DNA from: Pseudomonadaceae bacterium SI-3
GTDB lineage: Bacteria > Pseudomonadota > Gammaproteobacteria > Pseudomonadales > Pseudomonadaceae
Reading direction: 5' to 3'
Length of the DNA stretch: 64,000 nucleotides
Assembly: GCA_004010935.1 (NCBI GenBank)
Contig: CP026511.1
Coordinates: forward strand, 1,240,001-1,304,000
Shown here: positions 1-6,062 of the stretch, piece by piece
How positions within the stretch are numbered: the stretch's first letter is position 1
Layout: every line of letters starts with the position of its first letter
Position numbers and translations under genes: made by a program
The notes under the pieces: model-generated
The model's database searches: none
Told to the model about the DNA's origin: nothing
Seen by the model: only the letters and a program-made list of their open reading frames with translations

Positions 1-124
1 GTGTGTCGTTCCGTCTCAAAGCGTGTCGTTACGGGGTTTCCAGCTACCTCGCCTGCTCGTTTCGTCGCAATGCGTCACAGTGATTTCGGCACCTTTTCGA
101 CATGTCTGCTAAGGGTGTTCCCGT

Positions 125-281
125 TTCGATCTAAATCATCGATGTAGAGGAACAAGCTCGTATCGTTGTAGTTCTTACACAACACCAGTACGAGCTTGCA
201 ATGCCCCGATTGCTGCCCAGTGATGAGCACTGGTCGAAGCTGAGGGAAATTCAGCTGCACAAGGCCATCTACAACAAGCGT
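125..281 (+). repeat. IS remnant direct repeat, copy 1
   Basis: This 157-bp stretch recurs at 1014-1170 in the same orientation, with an unbroken offset of 889 bp and only scattered base differences. It covers the upstream end of an IS5-type element and the first codons of its transposase. The two copies bracket the BLUF gene. Two partial insertions of one element, or one duplication, would both explain the pattern. No complete element or terminal inverted repeat is visible. Confidence 0.8.
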
Positions 282-413
282 AATCTACGGATGACCGTCG
301 AAGGCATGCTGTATCGCATGCGCGGAGGATGCCCCTGGCGAGATTTTCCCGAGGCATTCGTAAGCTTGAGCAAAGGCTACAAGCGTTTCAATGCCTGGTC
401 CGCGTCAGGTTAG
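201..413 (+). pseudogene. Truncated IS5-family transposase N-terminus
   Basis: The 70-residue reading frame matches the N-terminal (DUF4096-like) part of IS5/IS1182-type transposases: it opens MPRLLPSDEHWSKL, carries the GGCPWRDFPEAF stretch, and ends in KRFNAW. That region precedes the DDE catalytic core, which is absent here: the frame stops at 411-413 and the following bases give no recognisable transposase. The gene is therefore a non-functional fragment. Its start lies inside the 125-281 repeat. The family call rests on recalled motif similarity and is fairly secure. Confidence 0.75.
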
Positions 414-544
414 CTCGCAGCCAACCTCTATGGCTTCAACCTGACAGGTCGCATGCTTAGCGTACGATTTATCCGTTTTCTTTATCGCCCCCTTGAAGGC
501 CCTCCGTCCAGCCAAACACTTTGCCCACCGACAGAGGTAACTCA

Positions 545-952
545 ATGATTCGACTTCTCTATATCAGCCGTGCCGCCCCCACAATATCGAATGAACAAGT
601 GCAGGACATACTACTGTCCTCGCGCAAAAATAATCCGGCCAGCAGTATTACTGGCATCCTGGTCCACGGTGGTGGACTGTTCATGCAAGTTTTAGAAGGG
701 CAGGAACAGGATGTTCTCCGGAAATATGTGAAGATTCTAGATGATCCCAGACACAGTGGTGCAGAGATTCTTTATATTTCGCCGGCGAACAATCGGATCT
801 TTGGGAAGTGGTCGATGGGGGGCATCAAGAGCGATCCCTTGCAATTTCAATATATCTCCAAATTGCGCGCCCGCCGTCTAGAGGTCATCGATGCAAGTAC
901 GTTCACGGAGACGATGCGCGAGTTTGCACAGATGCTGGGAGACGCGAAGTAG
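545..952 (+). CDS. BLUF-domain blue-light photoreceptor protein
   Basis: This 135-residue protein is a single BLUF (FAD-binding blue-light sensor) domain with a short C-terminal helix extension. Residues known to be needed for the BLUF photocycle are present: Tyr6, Asn30 in RKNNPASSITG, Gln48 in FMQVLEG, and a Trp in FGKWSMG. ATG at 545 was chosen over an upstream TTG at 521 because AGAGGTAA lies just before it and the BLUF fold begins at this Met. No effector domain is fused, so it probably acts through a partner protein that cannot be identified here. It sits between two IS remnants, which suggests mobility. The domain call is firm; the output is unknown. Confidence 0.9.
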   Translation: MIRLLYISRAAPTISNEQVQDILLSSRKNNPASSITGILVHGGGLFMQVLEGQEQDVLRKYVKILDDPRHSGAEILYISPANNRIFGKWSMGGIKSDPLQFQYISKLRARRLEVIDASTFTETMREFAQMLGDAK

Positions 953-1013
953 GGTGTGACCAGAAACCCCTGTTTAGGATGACCTGTGGTCAATGTGTAG
1001 GGGGTGGTCCAGC

Positions 1014-1170
1014 TTCGATCTAAATCATTTATGTATAGGAACAAGCTCGTATCGTTGTAGCTCACACACAACACCAATACGAGTCTGCAATGCCCCGATT
1101 ACTACTCAGTGATGAGTACTGGTCGAAGCTGCGGTAAATTCTGCTGTACAAGGCCATCTACAACAAGCGT
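1014..1170 (+). repeat. IS remnant direct repeat, copy 2
   Basis: Second copy of the 125-281 repeat, with several substitutions. Its transposase start at 1090 runs only 15 codons before an in-frame TAA at 1135-1137 (the matching codon in copy 1 is GAA-adjacent and open), so this copy is more decayed. Similarity ends abruptly after the shared ACAACAAGCGTA, where copy 1 continues into transposase and copy 2 does not. Confidence 0.8.
1090..1170 (+). pseudogene. Decayed transposase start (copy 2)
   Basis: The first 15 codons (MPRLLLSDEYWSKLR) match the transposase fragment at 201, followed by a stop codon and then about 33 bp of further similarity. It is a dead remnant. Confidence 0.65.
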
Positions 1171-1216
1171 ATGCTAAACGCTCCTCAATGTTGATAATTC
1201 TGAAGCTTCCGCTACC

Positions 1217-1972
1217 TCAGCCCATTGGGTTAAAGCTGCTTGCTGCTCCGCAATAACGGGTTTTCATCCGATCGCTTAGATCTTTGCGATCACCGTCAAA
1301 GCGGGCACGCCATGTCTGACATTGTTCATGGAAGTGCTGTTTGGCAGCCTTGCGGCATTCTCTATAGTCGATTGAGCCTCGGCGATGATTGCCGCACACG
1401 CTCGTTCCGTCGATGTAGTTGTTTACTGCCACCCACTCCGCCAGATAGTTAGTACCGCCATTCCAGCTCTTTATCCATGTGGATGTGCGCTCCCGGCTTA
1501 CCGTGCGCGGACGTCGCTCGCTACTAGCGGGCTTTGCTGCAACTTCACGGACTACCGGCGGAGTGTAGGTGCTGGCCGGCTGCTTGGGCGTGTAGTTGTC
1601 ATCGTTGAATGATGTTTGGCGAGACTGCGCGGCCTCCGCCGAACGCTCTGCGAACCACTCGATTTCTTCTTGGCTCAGCTGACGCTGCTGGGGCGCTGGT
1701 GTCGGTTCTACTGCTGGGGCTTCGTAGCTTGCAACGGATGGCTGGCTAATCGGCTGAATGGGTTGTGCTGGCTCTGGGTTAAACAAAGGCTTGCCGCCGA
1801 TACGAATGCCTTGCTTGATCTGGTTCATGTCCAGAACGATCGGCTTTCCGAACGTCAATGCCAGTGCCGCGATGACCGCCGAACCGACCCCCAGTATCGC
1901 TAGGAATCGCCATGGCCCTTGCTTCTTCCTGCTGCGTAGATACTCGGGCGCATCGTCCCAGTCCGATTTCAT
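1217..1972 (-). CDS. Hypothetical single-pass membrane protein with Cys-containing C-terminal domain
   Basis: I do not recognise a named family. The 251-residue protein has a charged N-terminus, one transmembrane helix at about residues 23-42 (FLAILGVGSAVIAALALTFG), a long Pro/Gln/Ala-rich linker, and a compact C-terminal domain from about residue 165 with three cysteines (in TSVCGNH, EQC and RYC) and several Trp. The topology suggests an inner-membrane anchor with the C-terminal domain in the periplasm, where disulfides could form. Start 1972 was preferred to the more upstream Met at 2002 because AAGGAGG sits 4 nt before it. It is transcribed away from the PHP-ATPase gene and belongs to the accessory region. 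Function is unknown. Confidence 0.7.
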   Translation of the reverse strand: MKSDWDDAPEYLRSRKKQGPWRFLAILGVGSAVIAALALTFGKPIVLDMNQIKQGIRIGGKPLFNPEPAQPIQPISQPSVASYEAPAVEPTPAPQQRQLSQEEIEWFAERSAEAAQSRQTSFNDDNYTPKQPASTYTPPVVREVAAKPASSERRPRTVSRERTSTWIKSWNGGTNYLAEWVAVNNYIDGTSVCGNHRRGSIDYRECRKAAKQHFHEQCQTWRARFDGDRKDLSDRMKTRYCGAASSFNPMG

Positions 1973-2284
1973 GTCGCCTCCTTGCTTCGTGATCGGTGCC
2001 ATGTAAATGGCCCGTTTTCTCTCGTCGGTTGGTTCGCTTGGCCGTCGCGAGGCAGTTTGTCACAGCGATTTTCACCACTTCCTTGATAGTTCTGCTGGAC
2101 ATCCAGCGTATTACCCTCGTAGGGTTCTGGCCAGCACGGTCGGACTTAGAAAGAACTATAAGATTTCGCTGAACGCTGCACAGTAAAACCCCCTCGGCAA
2201 TTGGTCAAGTTTTGCGCTGTGATTGATCCTCATGATATTGCGGCATACTAAGGGTTCTAGCTGCTCTTTTTCTTCTGATTATTT
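1973..2284. other. Divergent intergenic region, AT-rich on the right
   Basis: No gene is visible. Its right half drops in GC and carries a plausible promoter at 2223-2251 for the PHP-ATPase gene. The left end carries the ribosome binding site of the leftward membrane-protein gene. This is probably the left border of the AT-rich cassette. Confidence 0.5.
2223..2251 (+). promoter_or_regulatory. Putative sigma-70 promoter for PHP-ATPase
   Basis: TTGATC and TACTAA are separated by 17 bp, 34 bp before the ATG at 2285. The match to -35/-10 consensus is moderate and the surrounding AT-rich DNA makes chance matches more likely. Confidence 0.4.
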
Positions 2285-4321
2285 ATGGAGCGAAAATTGA
2301 AGAAAATTGATCTCCACATGCATACGATTCCAACGGTTAGTGAGTCACACTTTCAGTTTTCATCGGAAAAACTAAAGCAGTATGTGTGCTCCGCAAGCTT
2401 AGATGCTGTTGCCATAACGAATCATGATATGTTTGATCTTGCCCAATACAACGAAATCGTTGAAGCGGTAAGTTGCGTGGTGTTTCCGGGAATTGAAATA
2501 AATTTAGAAAGCGGTCATGTTCTTATAATATCTGAAAGGGAAAATTTAGATGATTTCCAATTAAAAGCGAATGCTGTGACGCAGAAAATTGTAGCTGTAG
2601 GAGATTCAATAAGCGTCGATGAGTTAATTCGGATTTTTGGTGATCTGAATAATTATTTAGTAATCCCTCACTATGAGAAAAGACCCAGCCTCCACGCAGA
2701 AACAATAAAGAAAATACGGGGGTATATCTCCTCTGGTGAGGTTGATAGTCCTAAAAAATTCGTTCGAATGACCAAAGATGAGGCCGAATTAACGCCGGTA
2801 ATCTTTAGTGATGTTCGAATTTCTGAGGGGATGAGCAAGTTTCCAATTAGGCAGACGTATATAGATTGTGGAGAGTTGTCCATAAAATCATTGAAATACA
2901 GTCTTCTGGATAGATCCAAAGTGGCACTATCTAAATCAGATGGGAATTCACTGTTCGAGGTTTTTGACGATGGGCAGAAGCTGTCTACGGGGTTAAATAT
3001 TGTTCTTGGGGCTAGGTCTTCAGGGAAAACTGTAACCTTAGCCCAGATAAATAGTGACTTCGAAAACGTAAAATATATCCAGCAATTCTCTCTTGTTCAA
3101 AGGGATGATGCGAGCTATGAGAAGGAATTCAACGCGGATGTGGCTCGCCAAAAAAGTACTTTTGCGGATAAACATTTAGCCCCATTCAAAGCTGTTTTAG
3201 GCGATGTTCTGAATATTGACCTTGAGATAAATCAACGCAAGGTCACAGATTATCTCGAAAGTCTTTTGAAATCGGCTGAGGAAACCGAAAAGCTAGACTC
3301 ATTCTCCCGGGTCGTCTTGTTTAACGAGGCCCTATTTGAGGTTGGCGAAGATCACACGCTTAATAATCTAATCGGCTCTGTTCGCCAATTAATAGAAAAT
3401 ATTGAGTATAGGGCGGTTATCGATAAGTATGTTGATATGTCCGGGCTGAAGGCCTTGGCTTGCGAATTGATATTGCTTCTATGGTCCAAGGCATATGAAA
3501 GAAAGAAGAAGTGTTTGGTTAATGACATTGTGCGAGATGTTAAAAACAAACTTCAGCTAAGGACGTCAGCTACTCAAGTTAAGGATGTCGATCTTTATAA
3601 TATTATGCTTGAGCGCAGGAAGATCTCTAGATTTATTCAAATTACCAAGCTGCTCCAAGAGGAGAAGTTAATTTTCCAGGAAAGTTTTCAAGGGTTTAAG
3701 GTTGTCTGTAAGCAGCGTGCTTTTTCAGGTGCTGGCGAAATCAAGCAAGTTAGCGGCCAGAAAGTTGCTTTTAGTGATGCGTTCAGAGATTACTCTAACC
3801 CATATAAGTATCTTGCTGCTCTGAAGGCAAACGACAGTCTGACTCCGTCGGAGTTTTATAGGTATTTTGCTTGTATCGATTATGAGATATTGAATAAGGA
3901 TGGTTTTAAGGTTTCTGGTGGTGAAAGATCTGAGTTTAGATTGTTGCAAGAAATCAAAGATGCTCAGAACTTTGATTATCTATTGATAGATGAGCCGGAG
4001 TCGTCATTTGATAACGTCTTTCTAAAAGGCGAGGTTAATCAAATGCTAAAGCAAATATCCAGAAGTATGCCGGTTGTCATTGTTACGCATAATAGCGTGG
4101 TTGGGGCTTCAATTAAGGCTGATTATATAGTTTACACTGCCAAGGAGGTCGAAGGAGGGCGTATCATATATAGAAGATATTCGGGGCATCCGTCAGATAA
4201 GGAGCTGATCTCAACTGATGGAAAGAAAATAGGTAATTTTCAAGTAACTATGGACTCGTTGGAAGCAGGCGAAACTGCTTATGTGGAGCGAAAGGCTGGA
4301 TATGAAAATCTTAAAAATTGA
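2285..4321 (+). CDS. PHP-domain phosphoesterase fused to SMC/ABC-like ATPase, putative phage-defence protein
   Basis: The 678-residue protein starts with a PHP (polymerase and histidinol phosphatase) domain: HMH at 11-13, TNHD with His47, GIEI with Glu71, His78 and PHYEK with His129 are the expected metal ligands. An ATPase of SMC/ABC type follows: Walker A GARSSGKT at 242-249, a long helical insertion, signature VSGGER at 543-548, Walker B LLIDEPES with Asp569-Glu570, and a switch His602. PHP plus ATPase proteins are known in defence islands (the 'ppl' and TrlF-like groups as I recall them), so nuclease or phosphatase activity gated by ATP is inferred. Low GC against its neighbours indicates transfer. 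ATG 2285 has no Shine-Dalgarno; TTG 2297 has GGAG 6 nt upstream and is an alternative start. It overlaps the next gene by 20 bp. Confidence 0.8.
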   Translation: MERKLKKIDLHMHTIPTVSESHFQFSSEKLKQYVCSASLDAVAITNHDMFDLAQYNEIVEAVSCVVFPGIEINLESGHVLIISERENLDDFQLKANAVTQKIVAVGDSISVDELIRIFGDLNNYLVIPHYEKRPSLHAETIKKIRGYISSGEVDSPKKFVRMTKDEAELTPVIFSDVRISEGMSKFPIRQTYIDCGELSIKSLKYSLLDRSKVALSKSDGNSLFEVFDDGQKLSTGLNIVLGARSSGKTVTLAQINSDFENVKYIQQFSLVQRDDASYEKEFNADVARQKSTFADKHLAPFKAVLGDVLNIDLEINQRKVTDYLESLLKSAEETEKLDSFSRVVLFNEALFEVGEDHTLNNLIGSVRQLIENIEYRAVIDKYVDMSGLKALACELILLLWSKAYERKKKCLVNDIVRDVKNKLQLRTSATQVKDVDLYNIMLERRKISRFIQITKLLQEEKLIFQESFQGFKVVCKQRAFSGAGEIKQVSGQKVAFSDAFRDYSNPYKYLAALKANDSLTPSEFYRYFACIDYEILNKDGFKVSGGERSEFRLLQEIKDAQNFDYLLIDEPESSFDNVFLKGEVNQMLKQISRSMPVVIVTHNSVVGASIKADYIVYTAKEVEGGRIIYRRYSGHPSDKELISTDGKKIGNFQVTMDSLEAGETAYVERKAGYENLKN

Positions 4322-4592
4322 AAATCATCAAGGCTATTTCTTAACCGACGAAGGCGGATACGAACCTGTAGACAAGATAGATAAGAACGTTTTGTCGAGG
4401 TTGGTTACTTTAGCTTTGGAAGATGATTTTGAAATCGACGAGTACGATGACGAAAAACTTAAAAATCAAGCCCATCAAATAATATATAAAAGTATCAGTG
4501 GAAAGCTGGCCGACTTGCATCTGAAACGGAATCAGTTTCGTGATGAGTCTGAGCGCCTATACTTAGATGAGTATGAAAAGTATAAGGTGTGA
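4302..4592 (+). CDS. Small acidic protein co-encoded with PHP-ATPase
   Basis: The 96-residue protein is not recognised. It is highly charged, with an acidic middle (LEDDFEIDEYDDEK) and a C-terminal helix rich in Lys, Glu and Tyr. The start MKILKIENHQ at 4302 is favoured over 4281 because GGAG/AAAGG precede it and the N-terminus looks like a beta strand (ILKIENHQGYFL). It overlaps the ATPase gene by 20 bp and shares its low GC, so the two are almost certainly co-transcribed and translationally coupled. It could be an inhibitor or partner of the ATPase, but that is inference from position only. Confidence 0.75.
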   Translation: MKILKIENHQGYFLTDEGGYEPVDKIDKNVLSRLVTLALEDDFEIDEYDDEKLKNQAHQIIYKSISGKLADLHLKRNQFRDESERLYLDEYEKYKV

Positions 4593-4674
4593 CGCTCTCG
4601 TTTAAGCCTCAGTTTTCTAGAGAGCGCGGCCAAACCGCCGCTGCTCTGAATTCTTAGCTCTAGGAGTTGCATCG

Positions 4675-4693
4675 TTCCGTAGAGTCTACGGAA
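4675..4693. repeat. Perfect 19-bp palindrome
   Basis: TTCCGTAGA-G-TCTACGGAA has two perfect 9-bp arms around one base. It could be an operator, a recombination site or a hairpin; it has no T tract. Confidence 0.6.
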
Positions 4694-4882
4694 TATCTCG
4701 CTGTCCGCTCTCAGGATAAGCCCCTCACTGCCCCGCCCGTTGGGAGAACCAGCGCCTAGCTACTGCTTTAGTAATCGCTATCCCGCGTTTTGATTGGGCA
4801 AGTTTGAATGCGAAAAAGGGGACATATTAATTTTTCCGCCAAAGCTGCCTGGACCTTGCCGAAACAAGCCAAACCCTAAACG

Positions 4883-4911
4883 AAAAAGCCCTGCGATTGC
4901 AGGGCTTTTTT
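4883..4911 (-). terminator. Intrinsic terminator of tRNA-Gly (bidirectional)
   Basis: GCCCTGC and GCAGGGC pair around GATT, with A5 on the left and T6 on the right, so it can end transcription from either side. It lies 4 bp beyond the tRNA 3' end. Confidence 0.85.
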
Positions 4912-4915
4912 AATC

Positions 4916-4989
4916 TGGAGCGGGCGAAGGGAATCGAACCCTCGTCATGAGCTTGGGAAGCTCAGGTAATGCCATTATACGACGCCCGC
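4916..4989 (-). tRNA. tRNA-Gly (anticodon CCC)
   Basis: Read on the minus strand, the gene forms a full cloverleaf: acceptor GCGGGCG/CGCCCGC, a D arm, an anticodon stem TGAGC/GCTCA around the loop TTCCCAA (anticodon CCC), a T arm with GGTTCGATTCC, and an encoded CCA end. It would decode GGG. The 3' end faces the accessory region at 1-4915, the usual arrangement when integrases use a tRNA 3' end as attachment site. No second copy of that end is visible in the window. Confidence 0.95.
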
Positions 4990-5059
4990 GTAGGCAGCCT
5001 TTGTACCAGAAGGGCGGCGTAAGGAGAAGCGGGTGCGGCATTTGGGTCGATGAATGTGT

Positions 5060-5752
5060 TCAGACCTGCGCAATTTCTCCGGGCGTCAGGCTGCGGTATT
5101 GGCCTGGGGCGAGGGTGGGGTCGAGAAGCAGCGGACCCATGCGTTCGCGATGCAAGGCGGTGACCTTGTTGTTGAAGTGGCCGAACATGCGTTTGACCTG
5201 GTGGTAGCGGCCTTCATGCAGTGTCAGGCGGGCCTGGTGTGAGCCCAGCAGTTCGAGTTCGGCGGGCAGCGTGGTGAGGTTCTCGAAGCGAAAGTAGAGG
5301 CCTTGGGCGAAGCGGTCGACACAAACCGGGTCGATGGGGTCTTCGGTGTCTACGAGATAGGTTTTGCCCAGCAGGCTTGCCGGTTGGGTGAGGCGGCGGG
5401 ACCAGAGGCCGTCGTTGGTGATGATCATCAGGCCGGTGGTGTTGAAGTCCAACCGCCCGGCGATGTGCAGTTCGTCCTTGTCCGGCTCGTTCAGCAGATC
5501 CAGCACCGTGGGGTGTTGCGGATCGGCGGTGGCGCTGACGCAGCCGACCGGTTTGTTCAGCATAAAGAAGCGTGCGGGTTTGCCTGCTTGCAGTACCTCG
5601 CCGTCCAGCTCGATACGGTCGAAGACGCGAACGTCATGGGTGCCATCGCAGACGGTCTCACCATTCACCGATACACGGCCCGAGGCCAGTAGCAGGCGCG
5701 CTTGGCGATGGCTGCAGTGGGGCAGGTTGGCGAAAAAGCGGTCGAGGCGCAT
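5060..5752 (-). CDS. rsuA: 16S rRNA pseudouridine(516) synthase
   Basis: RsuA makes pseudouridine at position 516 of 16S rRNA during small-subunit assembly. The 230-residue protein has an N-terminal S4 RNA-binding domain (residues 1 to about 45) and the RsuA/RluB catalytic domain with the family motif GRLDFNTTGL at 99-108, where Asp102 is the catalytic Asp. The HEGRYHQVKRMF segment near the C-terminus is also typical of this subfamily. Length matches the family. Its ATG overlaps the stop codon of the upstream CWC gene by one base (TGATG), so the pair is translationally coupled. Confidence 0.95.
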   Translation of the reverse strand: MRLDRFFANLPHCSHRQARLLLASGRVSVNGETVCDGTHDVRVFDRIELDGEVLQAGKPARFFMLNKPVGCVSATADPQHPTVLDLLNEPDKDELHIAGRLDFNTTGLMIITNDGLWSRRLTQPASLLGKTYLVDTEDPIDPVCVDRFAQGLYFRFENLTTLPAELELLGSHQARLTLHEGRYHQVKRMFGHFNNKVTALHRERMGPLLLDPTLAPGQYRSLTPGEIAQV

Positions 5753-5961
5753 CAGGGCTTGGCAGGCAACTCGCCGCGTGCGCAGCGTGGGCAGATGCAG
5801 GCTTTATTGAGCGCGTCATCAGGAATCTGTTCGCGGGCTTCGGGCGCTATCTCAACGCTGAAGCACCAGCAGGGCCGTGTCGCAGTGGCTGGATTAGCCA
5901 GGCCACAGCTGTTGGGCTCGCCACAAATCGGGCAACTATTAGGTTCGGGTGTATCGGTCAT
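5752..5961 (-). CDS. Cysteine-rich CWC family protein
   Basis: The 69-residue protein has three cysteine pairs or motifs (CPIC, CWC and CICPRC), matching the small 'cysteine-rich CWC' family often found beside rsuA in pseudomonads. The CxxC pairs suggest bound zinc. The first half holds CPICGEPNSC and the middle CWCFSVEIAPEA; the C-terminus ends in a second zinc-like knuckle. No enzymatic domain is present. It is coupled to rsuA by a one-base overlap. Its cellular role is not established. Confidence 0.85.
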   Translation of the reverse strand: MTDTPEPNSCPICGEPNSCGLANPATATRPCWCFSVEIAPEAREQIPDDALNKACICPRCARGELPAKP

Positions 5962-6015
5962 AACCGCCTCCGGGCAGTGGCAGCGCGTGATGCAGTGGAG
6001 CGGTTAGTTCGTATC

Positions 6016-6048
6016 AAAATCAGGCACTCGGCATTGCACCGAGCGCCT
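6016..6048 (-). terminator. Probable metG terminator
   Basis: On the minus strand an imperfect hairpin (AGGCGCTCGG / CCGAGTGCCT, loop TGCAATG) is followed by GATTTTGAT, just after the metG stop. The stem is strong but the T tract is short. Confidence 0.55.
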
Positions 6049-6062
6049 GTGCTACGGCTTCG

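Larger units (their letters stand above)
4593..4915. other. Island-to-tRNA intergenic region
   Basis: No gene is visible. It contains GCTCTC/GAGAGC inverted arms just after the small gene (about 4595-4625), a perfect palindrome at 4675-4693, the stretch AAAAAGGGGACATATTAATT near 4814 that resembles sequence often found near REP-associated transposase genes in pseudomonads (low certainty), and the tRNA terminator at 4883-4911. Confidence 0.5.

Noticed and set aside
1616..2006. Short plus-strand frames over the membrane-protein gene
   Set aside because: They are antisense to a gene with a strong ribosome binding site and a sensible domain plan.
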